Shown here piece after piece: positions 58,301-64,000 of a DNA stretch of 64,000 nt. Numbering within the stretch: position 1 is the first letter of the stretch; each line of letters opens with the position of its first letter. The notes under the pieces were generated by a model that had not been told where the DNA came from, searched no databases, and was given only the letters and a program-made list of their open reading frames with translations. This stretch comes from CAMCXT01 sp040403315. GTDB taxonomy: Bacteria > Bacteroidota > Bacteroidia > M30B66. Position numbers and translations under genes: made by a program. The stretch lies in contig JBBAKX010000007.1 in NCBI GenBank assembly GCA_040403315.1, positions 62,001-126,000 on the forward strand, read 5' to 3'.

Positions 58301-59650
58301 TGGATTGAGCAATCGGGCATTCTGCAAATATTCGAAGTCGATGGCTGGAATCATTTGCGGAACAAACGAGTTCGGATTACTTAAAACATCGTTTGTTTTA
58401 TTCCTGAAATCGGGATGAATCGTAATGATTTGTTGTGCTTGGAGGTTGTTGTTTTCGTTTCGTGGAAATACAACAGAACCTGGCTGCTGTTGTGTGTAGG
58501 TATTTACGCCATTGTTGAAATAGCTCGGATCAGATTCCCCGAGATCGGCAAATGCAGCGATATTTCTAACGTTGTTAGTCGCGTAGGTCCTATTCGTGAT
58601 GTAAACCTCGACTCTTGTTACGTTAAATGGAGATGTAACATTCGGCAAAGTCGACATTGATTGATCGTACCGGTCTTTACACCATTGTGCGAGGAAGAAG
58701 TGCCTGTTGGCATCATAATTTGCGGCCGAAACTTCGAACTGTTGCGTTTGAGCACCACCTTGAACAGTGATGTTTTTGCGGTCGCCTTGTTGTTGTGAGA
58801 AAATCGTTGTCGCAGTAAGTCTTCCGAACTTCAACTTGGCTTTTACGCCCATCAAACTTTGCGAACCGGTAATGAGCGTTCCTGTAAGCGGAAGGTTTAC
58901 GTTTCCTGCTTCGAGCAATTGGATGATTTCATCTTCCTTTCCTTCGTACTTCAGATTTACCTTGTTGTCGAAATTGAAGCCTGTTTCGGTGTTGTAGTTG
59001 GTTTGTAGTTGGATTTTATCTCCAATTTTACCAACCAAGTTCATTTGAATTTTTTGCTGGAAGTTGAATGCTCCAACACGTTGTTGTCGGATTGGAAGCG
59101 CTGGATTTTGCGTCCTAACGAAGTTTCCACCGAAAATAAGTTCTGCCGAGCCTTGCGGTCGGATGTCGATCACATTGGAACCGAAAATACCAGCAAAGGC
59201 ATCTCCAGGAACGATAATTTTAGGGGCGAAGCCTTTTTGTTTGGTTACGTCGTCTCCAGCAATTCGGTCTCTCCAATTTTTTTTGACGGCATTGTCGAAA
59301 TCATTGTCGAGATACTCCTGCATCGTCATATAGTCGGGATGACGATAGTTGTAGTTTCCAACCTTTTGGTTGATATCGAATTCGTTCGTCTCGGTATTTA
59401 GATCGATGGTGGTTTGGATGTTCGCTGGATCCTTTAAGAAAAGCCCGTTGGGATTGGGATCGCTAGGATCGAAGTTGTCGTCGTTGAAAGGAAACGGGAG
59501 ATCAACAAGCGTATCGGTATCAGTTGTATCGCCTGGTCCTGGAGATACGCTAAACGTAGAGGCATACGGACGGCTGTTAGCACTCCATACAATGAAGAGC
59601 AGGAGTCCTGTAACAATGCTGAAAGAAAGATATTTAGCGTAGGTTTTCAA
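52394..59650 (-). CDS. sprA: SprA/Sov, type IX secretion translocon
   Basis: A 2418-residue outer-membrane protein, the giant single-chain beta-barrel (36 strands in the known structure) that forms the T9SS channel; required for surface export and gliding in Flavobacterium. A signal peptide or anchor (residues 1-27) precedes the body. Characteristic segments include NWRDRIAGDD near the N-terminus, QGFAPKIIVPGDAF-like GFAPKIIVPGDAFAGIFG, GLSYIDDFEGAESTIDIRNM, EVWVNELRVSEYFEPGGWAA and the C-terminal FNTNFGLSLRFTLNQ-type strand (NTNFGLSLRFTLNQ). A Lys/Ala/Asp-rich low-complexity loop lies near residues 1921-1959. Length agrees with homologues (about 2400). It lies between ruvA and gcvH as in other Bacteroidota. 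The FG-GAP protein at 1.7-3.9 kb is a likely cargo. Confidence 0.97.
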   Translation of the reverse strand: MKTYAKYLSFSIVTGLLLFIVWSANSRPYASTFSVSPGPGDTTDTDTLVDLPFPFNDDNFDPSDPNPNGLFLKDPANIQTTIDLNTETNEFDINQKVGNYNYRHPDYMTMQEYLDNDFDNAVKKNWRDRIAGDDVTKQKGFAPKIIVPGDAFAGIFGSNVIDIRPQGSAELIFGGNFVRTQNPALPIRQQRVGAFNFQQKIQMNLVGKIGDKIQLQTNYNTETGFNFDNKVNLKYEGKEDEIIQLLEAGNVNLPLTGTLITGSQSLMGVKAKLKFGRLTATTIFSQQQGDRKNITVQGGAQTQQFEVSAANYDANRHFFLAQWCKDRYDQSMSTLPNVTSPFNVTRVEVYITNRTYATNNVRNIAAFADLGESDPSYFNNGVNTYTQQQPGSVVFPRNENNNLQAQQIITIHPDFRNKTNDVLSNPNSFVPQMIPAIDFEYLQNARLLNPSEYTLNPLLGYVSLNQSLNADEVLAVAFQYTVNSSQGQQVYQVGEFSTDIQGTGSLVLKMLKGTQIFTKKPIWELMMKNVYSLNGFQISKENFKLNILYQDEKTSVKMNVIPEGADVNGKILLQLFNLDRLNNQSDPQADGFFDFIEGKTIQADKGRIVFPMREPFKNFLRSKFQLPAELGLANKYAFDSLYVTTQPLAQLDAQHNRYYIQGSYQSASGSEISLNAMNVPQGSVTVTAGGVPLTENVDYTVDYALGRVRIINQGLLNSQTPINISLETNTLFAIQSKRLMGAHFDYMIDKDFGIGATIMNLTERPMTQKINIGDEPISNTIIGLDGNIKRDSRWLTRLIDKLPFYSTKETSTITATWEMAKLIPGHSKIIGKEGLSYIDDFEGAESTIDIRNMGNWFIASTPSGQQNLLREGDLFNSAAYNYNRARLNWYTIDPLFSRNGNTTPDYIQDSPMQSNNFMRQIVETEIFPNKARPNGQVQIMPVLDLHFNPNIRGPYNYDVVENEFSAGLNADGTLKNPKNRWGGIMRRIETTDFESANIDYIEFWMMDPFANGLGDGTAINSGTGGDFYINLGNISEDVLRDGQQSFENGLPITTENTNFDTTVWGKYPTAPPLVNAFDNNPESRPLQDVGLDGLPNDSERVFFQNYLNQLQTTLNPEALARFEADPSGDDYRFFRNTEFWDAQQSDIITRYTLYNGLEGNSKLGEDQIENYPTAATPLPNIEDINRDNTLSVAESYFQYKISMRPQDMVVGQNYIIDKVPGKGKLSNGQDVAVDWYQFRVPIRSFTSKVGSIADFRSIRFVRMFFHNFQEPVIARMARLELVRAEWRRFEYSLKDPGLFLGNDLNTNFQVSTVNIEENGDKIPVNYILPPKIRREVDVATTNLQQLNEQSLQMRICNLEDGEARAVYKNTNLDVRAYKRIKMEVHAESMNGNQWTDNQVTAFVRLGTDFVNNYYEYEIPLKRTPDGTTNAEDVWSNSFDFALEALTNAKVARNREMTSNPNIQLNEPYYVQDPEFPNNRVTVVGVPQISGVKTMMIGIRNPQNDENNPWPDDGSVACAEVWVNELRVSEYFEPGGWAANARVTAKLADLGTVAIAGSRSTFGFGSIEKKPIERSRSNTSAYSLITNIELGKFFPKDWNLSVPLYWEFSENISNPQFNPLDPDVRFNTALDYQISDAAKDSLRTLSQVYQKRRSINFTNVRKNKGSGQTKNRIYGVENFDLTCAFADNFQRSPEVEFNYTKNYDVGIGYTFSPKPKSIEPFKSVKLFAKTKAFDLIKDFNFNLMPSRLSVRSDVARDYNSQKLRNNSDVAILKIDTTYFKSFTWQRIYDIKLPLTKSLQLDFMATNMSRVDEEPGQINTPLKRDSVIKNLRKGGRNTNYQHNFSTSYTVPFSKIPLLNFVNSTVAYSGTYSWVAAPLVRDANNPDKFAQNPFGNIISNSANINLSGQANLVQLYNKIPYLKKINQKKAGQKDKKKAAPKKDPKDPAAATKDAKKDSTKKKETAFDIVLENAAKFLMMLKNASINYTETNGTILPGFVNASQYVGRDWRSGTPTTGFIFGSQRDIRSLMVERGALTRDTTFNNAFTKTLARNLTWNATVEPIPGMRITLNANRNYTENFTTIYKFNANSGVFEELSTLKTGTFSISTNTWGTAFGRLDNKLHTSGEFDNFLNNRKAIASRLSGSAIDPLTGYPTGYGSTQQDVLLLSFIATYTGNDPTQQELSLFQKIPKPNWRITYDGLTKIPFFKKYFKSISLGHGFRSTFNVGSFTTNLLALQNPNAIDPTGNIIPQLNILMASISEQFGPLLNVDMTWKNSLITKVEFRRSRDLSLSLQNSQITEVNGREITIGTGYIVKNFELPFTIQGSGKKIKSDLNIRADVSVRTNKTVVRRVPIEGQTVFDPILSAGQQNVSIKVSADYVINQKVTVRLFFDRIMNKPFISNQFPNSNTNFGLSLRFTLNQ

Positions 59651-59685
59651 TCAGATAACTAACTTTTAGAAACGATGGTAATTCG

Positions 59686-60270
59686 TTAGATTACTTTTAA
59701 GGTTTGCTTAATAAGTTCTTCAACGCTCAACTCCGAATCTTGTGATTTTTGAACTTTATCGAGCGCTTTTTCTGCTAGATTTTTAGGGAAACCCAATAAA
59801 GTCAGTGCAGTTAACGCCTCGTTGCGTGTGGTATTGTGCAACCCAGCAAAAAGTTCAGGACTCACCGAATCGCGGTCGAACTTCCCTTTCAGATCGATGA
59901 TGATCCTTTGGGCAGTTTTCTCTCCAATCCCTTTCACAGCTTTTAATGTTCCTACTTGGTTGTTAATCACAGCATCAGCGATTTCGTTGGCGTCGAGCGA
60001 AGATAAAATCATCCTTGCTGTTGACGCGCCTACACCAGATACATTTATTAACATCCTAAAAGTTTCTCTTTCTGCACGTGAATGAAAACCGAATAGGGTA
60101 TGTGCATCCTCCCTAATTGCAAGGTGTGTATAAAGTTTGCATTGTTCGGCACTTCCAATTTGGCTAAAAGTTGAAAGTGAGATATTCAAATAATAACCTA
60201 CGCCCGCAGCTTCGATTACAGCGTAAGTGGGCGTTTTTTCTATCAGTTTACCATTAATATAATCGAACAT
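59686..60270 (-). CDS. ruvA: Holliday junction branch migration protein RuvA
   Basis: A 194-residue RuvA, which binds four-way junctions as a tetramer and loads RuvB. Domain I (OB fold) starts MFDYINGKLIEKTPTYAVIE with YYLNISLSTF. Domain II has two helix-hairpin-helix motifs: LINVSGVGASTARMILS and LKAVKGIGEKTAQRIIIDL. Domain III is the short helical C-terminus with EALTALTLLGF and VEELIKQTLKVI. It starts two bases after maeB, so it is in the same transcript. ruvB and ruvC are elsewhere. Confidence 0.97.
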   Translation of the reverse strand: MFDYINGKLIEKTPTYAVIEAAGVGYYLNISLSTFSQIGSAEQCKLYTHLAIREDAHTLFGFHSRAERETFRMLINVSGVGASTARMILSSLDANEIADAVINNQVGTLKAVKGIGEKTAQRIIIDLKGKFDRDSVSPELFAGLHNTTRNEALTALTLLGFPKNLAEKALDKVQKSQDSELSVEELIKQTLKVI

Positions 60271-60272
60271 CT

Positions 60273-62540
60273 TTAGGATTTTGGTTGTGCATCAACAACG
60301 GCGAGCGTTATCATATTCACGATTTCTCTTACTGAACTTCCCAATTGGAGCACATGCACTGGTTTTTTCATGCCGAGTAACAACGGACCAATTGCTTCAG
60401 ATTCTCCAATTTCTTGAAGCAATTTGTAAGCAATGTTTCCTGATGCAAGGTTTGGAAATATTAAGGTATTTACTTGTTGGCCAACCAAAGTTGAGAAAGG
60501 AAATTGTTCCTTCAGCATAGCATTGTTGACAGCAAAATTGGCCTGAATTTCACCATCAACTTTAAGGTGAGGATGGTTTTCGTGAAGGATTTTGACAGCC
60601 TCACGAACTTTGATCGAATCTGGTCCTTCAGATGATCCGAAGTTTGCGTAAGACAACATGGCAATTTTCGGAGTGATATTTAAGTTCGAAACCGCTTGAG
60701 CAACGAGCACTGTAATGTCTGCAAGTTCTTGCGCTGTAGGGTTTATGTTAACTGTTGTATCGGCGAAGAAAAATGGCCCTTTTTTGGTTATCATGATGTA
60801 AAGACCAGCCACACGCTTCACATTTTCACGAATGCCAATTACTTGCAGCGCAGGACGAATGGTATCAGGATATTTTCTAGTAAGGCCCGAAATGAGCGCA
60901 TCTGCGTAGCCTGTTCGAACAAGCATAGAGCCGAAGTAGTTTCGCTCACGCATGATCTGTTTCGCTTCAAAAATTGTGAAACCACGACGCTTTCTCAAAT
61001 CATAGAATATCTCACCGAATTCGGCAACCCGAGCTGCTTCAGCTTCGCTTCTTGGGTCGATAATTTCCATGCCATCGATATTGATTCCAAATTCATTTGA
61101 GATGGCCTCAATTTTAACTTTATTCCCAAGAAGGATTGGAATTGCAATTCCTTCATTTCGTGCAACTTGAGCAGCTTTCAGGATTTTATAGTGATCGGCT
61201 TCAGCAAAAACGATTCGCTTAGGTGATGTTTTAGCTCTGGTAGTGATTCGATCTATCAGTGTATTGTCGAGCCCCATGCGACGAATCAGTTCGTCTTTGT
61301 ATTTTTCGAAATCATCGATTGGCGCCATAGCCACTCCTGAATCCATTGCAGCTTTCGCAACGGCAGGTGCAACAGTAGTGATCAAGCGAGGATCCAATGG
61401 TTTCGGGATAATATAATCTCTGCCAAATTGCAAATTGGCTTTGTTGTAGGCCATATTCACCATTTCGGGCACTTGCTGTTTGGCCAAATCTGCGATGGCA
61501 TAAACTGCTGCGAGTTTCATCTCTTCGTTGATGCATGTGGCCCGAACATCGAGCGCTCCGCGGAAGATGAATGGAAAACCAAGTACATTATTTACTTGAT
61601 TCGGAAAGTCGGAACGACCTGTTGCCATGATGATATCTGGACGAGCCTCGATAGCATCATCGTATGGAATTTCAGGATTCGGGTTCGCTAGTGCGAAAAC
61701 AATAGCATTGGGAGCCATCGCTTTGATCATTTCTTTCGAAACGATATTCCCTTTCGACAAACCAACGAATACATCTGCATTATGAAGTGCTTCTGTAAGT
61801 GTTGAAATCTGGATATCTCGAGCGAATTTTTGTTTTTGTTCGTCCAGGTCTGTACGGCTGGTAGAAATCACACCAGTACTATCGCACATGATCAGGTTTT
61901 TCGCATCAACGCCGAGTTGCAAATAAAGGCTAGCACACGAAATGGCAGAAGCTCCAGCGCCGTTGAAGACAACTTTTACTTCATTGATGTTTTTTCCTGC
62001 AATTTCTAGTGCATTAAGCAAGGCCGATCCGGTGATAATTGCCGTACCATGCTGATCATCATGCATTACTGGAATTTTTAGAGCTTCTTTTAAGCGTCTC
62101 TCAATTTCGAAACACTCTGGCGCTTTGATATCTTCCAAATTGATTCCACCAAATGTTGGAGCAATCGCTTTCACAGTGTTGCAGAAAAGATCGATGTCGT
62201 TTGCGTCAATTTCAATATCGAAAACATCAATATCGGCGAAGATCTTAAACAATACACCCTTTCCTTCCATCACTGGTTTTGAAGCTTCAGGACCGATGTT
62301 TCCTAATCCTAAAACAGCGGTACCATTTGAAATTACAGCTACAAGGTTTCCTTTGGCAGTGTATTTATAAACATCTTCAGGGTTTGCATGGATCTCTGTG
62401 CAAGGCTCTGCAACACCCGGAGAATAGGCAAGTGATAAATCTCTTTGTGTAGAAGTAGGCTTAGTTGGCACTACTTCAATTTTTCCTGGCCGCCCATTAG
62501 AGTGGTAATCCAGCGCTTGTTTCTTTCTATAATCGTCCAT
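60273..62540 (-). CDS. maeB: NADP-dependent malic enzyme with phosphotransacetylase-like domain
   Basis: A 755-residue MaeB-type enzyme: oxidative decarboxylation of malate to pyruvate with NADP. Start at ATG 62540 (MDDYRKKQALDYHSNGRPGK); the longest frame adds 18 codons that lie in the upstream gap. The malic domain has LAYSPGVAEPCTEI, GNIGPEASKPVMEGK, VMHDDQHGTAIITGSALLNA and VVFNGAGASAISCASLY (Rossmann). From about residue 425 comes the phosphate acetyl/butyryltransferase-like domain: KRIVFAEADHYKILKAAQVA, GSMLVRTGYADALISGLTRK and SEAIGPLLLGMKKPVHVLQ. In characterised MaeB proteins this domain senses acetyl-CoA and is not catalytic. Heads the maeB-ruvA-sprA unit; a -7 element lies 58 nt upstream. 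Confidence 0.96.
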   Translation of the reverse strand: MDDYRKKQALDYHSNGRPGKIEVVPTKPTSTQRDLSLAYSPGVAEPCTEIHANPEDVYKYTAKGNLVAVISNGTAVLGLGNIGPEASKPVMEGKGVLFKIFADIDVFDIEIDANDIDLFCNTVKAIAPTFGGINLEDIKAPECFEIERRLKEALKIPVMHDDQHGTAIITGSALLNALEIAGKNINEVKVVFNGAGASAISCASLYLQLGVDAKNLIMCDSTGVISTSRTDLDEQKQKFARDIQISTLTEALHNADVFVGLSKGNIVSKEMIKAMAPNAIVFALANPNPEIPYDDAIEARPDIIMATGRSDFPNQVNNVLGFPFIFRGALDVRATCINEEMKLAAVYAIADLAKQQVPEMVNMAYNKANLQFGRDYIIPKPLDPRLITTVAPAVAKAAMDSGVAMAPIDDFEKYKDELIRRMGLDNTLIDRITTRAKTSPKRIVFAEADHYKILKAAQVARNEGIAIPILLGNKVKIEAISNEFGINIDGMEIIDPRSEAEAARVAEFGEIFYDLRKRRGFTIFEAKQIMRERNYFGSMLVRTGYADALISGLTRKYPDTIRPALQVIGIRENVKRVAGLYIMITKKGPFFFADTTVNINPTAQELADITVLVAQAVSNLNITPKIAMLSYANFGSSEGPDSIKVREAVKILHENHPHLKVDGEIQANFAVNNAMLKEQFPFSTLVGQQVNTLIFPNLASGNIAYKLLQEIGESEAIGPLLLGMKKPVHVLQLGSSVREIVNMITLAVVDAQPKS

Positions 62541-62598
62541 AATTAATCTATTGTTCAGAGACTGGAAATAAAATAACCAACCTATTCTCAACAATCGC

Positions 62599-62606
62599 CA
62601 AAAATA
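62599..62606 (-). promoter_or_regulatory. candidate -7 element for maeB (TATTTTTG)
   Basis: Exact TAnnTTTG on the minus strand with a 58-nt interval to the maeB ATG, leaving a leader of about 50 nt. I see no clear TTTG in the -33 region. Confidence 0.42.
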
Positions 62607-62682
62607 CAGGATTTCCGATAGGCGTAGTTCGATTTTTCTTGATTTTTTCCAAATGTTTGTTGGTGTGTATTTGCTTTCAAGT

Positions 62683-62809
62683 CAGCGACTTGCACAAATG
62701 CTACCGATTGCTTTGTAGTAATAAGTCGTTGTTGCAATCCTAATATCCCAATAATTTGAGCTTAACAACTTGTTTTAGGGTTCACTGCATTTTGTTTCGA
62801 GTTGTTAAG
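62683..62809. other. two stem-loop dyads in the maeB-sirtuin gap
   Basis: The 341-bp gap 62541-62881 between divergent maeB and the sirtuin gene has no credible gene. It holds two dyads: CAGCGACTT (62683-62691) with AAGTCGTTG (62723-62731; one G-U; inner CTAC/GTAG also pairs), and a perfect CTTAACAACT (62761-62770) with AGTTGTTAAG (62800-62809) that extends two pairs inward. Neither is followed by a T-tract. A structured leader, a small RNA or paired operators are possible. Confidence 0.4.
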
Positions 62810-62881
62810 TGGAGGAATCATTTAGATTTTTGTGGATAATAAATCATTTTCAATGCGATAAATCCTTCTTAGCTTCGCAAA

Positions 62882-63601
62882 ATGGACAAGCAAAATTCGC
62901 CAAAAATAGTTGTGCTAACCGGGGCGGGGATTTCTGCAGAAAGTGGTATTCGCACCTTTAGAGATTCGGGTGGTTTGTGGGAAGAACACAACATTATGGA
63001 TGTTGCAACGCCTGAAGCATGGCAGAAAAATCCAGCCTTGGTAACAAAGTTTTACAATGCGAGACGTAGTCAATTGTTGTCTGTTGAACCCAATCCAGCT
63101 CATTTGGCATTAACCCGGTTGCAGCGTTTTTTTGATGTGAAAATTGTAACTCAGAATGTTGATGATCTGCATGAAAGAGCTGGAAACAAGGATGTTCTTC
63201 ACTTGCATGGAGAGCTTATTAAGGCCAGAAGTGAAAAGTTTATCGACTTGGTTTATGAGATTGGATACCGTGAAATTGCCTTGGGTGAAACCTGTGATAA
63301 GGGTTTTCAACTTCGACCACACATTGTTTGGTTTGGTGAGGACGTTCCGTTGATAGTTGAAGCTTCAAAATATTTGGTAGATGCGGAAATACTGATTGTG
63401 ATCGGGACCTCACTTAATGTTTATCCTGCCGCGGGACTATTATATCATGCTCCTTATGGATGCGAGAAGTACTTGGTTGATCCAAACGAGCTTCAAGTGG
63501 ATAATTTGTTCCGACTACGACATATAAAAACCACAGCTGGTGATGGAGTTCCAGCGTTAGTGAATGATCTTATTGGACGATATTTCCCCGATCAGGGTTA
63601 A
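62882..63601 (+). CDS. cobB: NAD-dependent deacylase (sirtuin, class III type)
   Basis: A 239-residue Sir2 protein that removes acyl groups from lysines using NAD. Signature segments: VLTGAGISAESGIRTFRDSG, TQNVDDLHERAGN, LHLHGEL (catalytic His), LRPHIVWFGEDVP and VIGTSLNVYPAAG. FYNARR places Tyr and Arg as in SIRT5/CobB, which prefer succinyl and malonyl lysine. Between the catalytic His and LRPH the usual four zinc cysteines are missing: this 35-residue segment (KARSEKFIDLVYEIGYRE, later GETCDKG) has only one Cys, so the zinc ribbon appears lost. A TAGCTTCG element (seven of eight to TAnnTTTG) ends four bases before the ATG. Confidence 0.93.
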   Translation: MDKQNSPKIVVLTGAGISAESGIRTFRDSGGLWEEHNIMDVATPEAWQKNPALVTKFYNARRSQLLSVEPNPAHLALTRLQRFFDVKIVTQNVDDLHERAGNKDVLHLHGELIKARSEKFIDLVYEIGYREIALGETCDKGFQLRPHIVWFGEDVPLIVEASKYLVDAEILIVIGTSLNVYPAAGLLYHAPYGCEKYLVDPNELQVDNLFRLRHIKTTAGDGVPALVNDLIGRYFPDQG

Positions 63602-63606
63602 AGGTC

Positions 63607-64000
63607 TTAAAAGCACAGCAGAATTTGCTGATAGATTTCATTTTGCTTTTGCAACATGCGATCTTCTGCTATGTTCCCCGCTCTTTTGAAGCCTCCGATA
63701 TAGTAGCGTTGAATCCACGGGATCACCGAAACGAATGAGTCGAGCAGCGAGTAATTAATTGCCACAATAAATCCGATGGTGATAAATCCACCAGTGAGAA
63801 GAAGAGAATTAATTCCATTTTTTACATCACCCGCATAAAATTGTCCTGCCCCAGGAAGAATAATGCTTAGGATGCGTGCAGTTTTTGGGTTAGGGTGTTT
63901 AATGTTAGACAGTTCGTTGAATAAGCTGTCGATGCGAATTTCGGAACGATTGTTTTCTTTTGAGGTTGCCAGTTTGAAAGCAGTTCGACTTTCCTCAAAT
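63607..64000 (-). CDS. conserved membrane protein, C-terminal part (runs off window)
   Basis: The last 131 codons of a minus-strand gene; the start lies beyond base 64000. The frame reads FEESRTAFKLATSKENNRSE at the window edge, then HPNPKTARILSIILPGAGQF, YAGDVKNGINSLLLTGG, a hydrophobic helix FITIGFIVAINYSLL, then IPWIQRYYIGGFKRAGNIAE and the end QKQNEIYQQILLCF. The PGAGQFYAGD/NG pattern with a following P-RYY-GG-A segment is a conserved Bacteroidota membrane-protein motif (DUF5683/TM2-like), often in proteins with N-terminal TPRs; no function is established. Its stop lies five bases from the convergent sirtuin stop. Confidence 0.72.
   Translation of the reverse strand, partial: FEESRTAFKLATSKENNRSEIRIDSLFNELSNIKHPNPKTARILSIILPGAGQFYAGDVKNGINSLLLTGGFITIGFIVAINYSLLDSFVSVIPWIQRYYIGGFKRAGNIAEDRMLQKQNEIYQQILLCF

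Noticed and set aside
59064..59642. Frames of about 90-130 codons antisense to sprA N-terminus
   Set aside because: Antisense to an unmistakable SprA region; low-complexity composition.
1..64000. CRISPR arrays, insertion sequences, prophage or toxin-antitoxin loci
   Set aside because: No regularly spaced repeats, transposase, integrase or phage structural genes were found on either strand.

Overview
The window is a 64 kb stretch of a Bacteroidota (Bacteroidetes) chromosome of low-to-moderate GC. The evidence is the type IX secretion translocon gene sprA in the conserved order maeB-ruvA-sprA-gcvH-vanZ, a cargo-type protein with a T9SS C-terminal sorting domain, a PorE-like OmpA protein, the Bacteroidota arrangement of cytochrome oxidase accessory genes, and repeated upstream matches to the phylum's -7 promoter element TAnnTTTG in place of Shine-Dalgarno sites. 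I cannot place it below phylum; it looks like an aerobic, chemoheterotrophic, T9SS-bearing lineage.

Layout. 1-6.7 kb: partial MbnP-like lipoprotein, Mpo1-like membrane protein, a tRNA-like fragment, yebC, then a coupled minus-strand unit (helix-hairpin-helix protein, apt, secreted FG-GAP/T9SS protein), an RmlD-like reductase and a PspC-domain protein. 6.8-15.8 kb: pruA and an M49 dipeptidyl peptidase converging on a strong bidirectional terminator, an OstA-like envelope protein, ilvE, and a Fur-STAS-purA operon. 15.9-22.7 kb: RelA/SpoT, the overlapping sixA-ppk1 pair and dacB. 22.8-32.5 kb: aroC, a giant AsmA-like protein, a PorE-like protein, a WD40 protein, htpG and a small beta-barrel protein. 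32.5-36.7 kb: a seven-gene cytochrome oxidase assembly/subunit operon (ctaB, two subunit III genes, subunit IV, SCO1/SenC, DUF420, small CxxC membrane protein). 36.8-42.1 kb: envelope cluster (metallophosphoesterase, NAD-sugar epimerase, WecA/MraY-type transferase, YbjQ, RemB/Wzi-like barrel). 42.2-48 kb: rhomboid protease, Uup-type ABC-F, a decayed RDD gene, then a plus-strand unit of a DUF6340-like lipoprotein, an ECF sigma factor, a 73-residue membrane protein and an OmpA-domain protein. 48.1-62.5 kb: a long minus-strand block from maeB through ruvA, sprA, gcvH, vanZ, deoC and an active aldehyde dehydrogenase to a half-length aldehyde dehydrogenase homologue, ending at a clear terminator. 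62.5-64 kb: a dyad-rich 341 bp gap, a zinc-ligand-poor sirtuin and the 3' part of a membrane protein.

Most of the window is core metabolism and envelope biology, and I found no phage, transposon, CRISPR or defence system. The best unexplained signals are: several start codons only 4-5 nt after a -7 promoter element (possible leaderless mRNAs); the half-length, apparently catalytically dead aldehyde dehydrogenase beside an active one and deoC; an RDD gene with two independent lesions; a GC-rich potentially structured block before htpG; the dyad-rich gap at 62.6-62.8 kb; and an ECF sigma factor coupled to a tiny tail-anchored protein. Start codons were moved inward from the longest open frame wherever a downstream Met matched the family start or a signal peptide.
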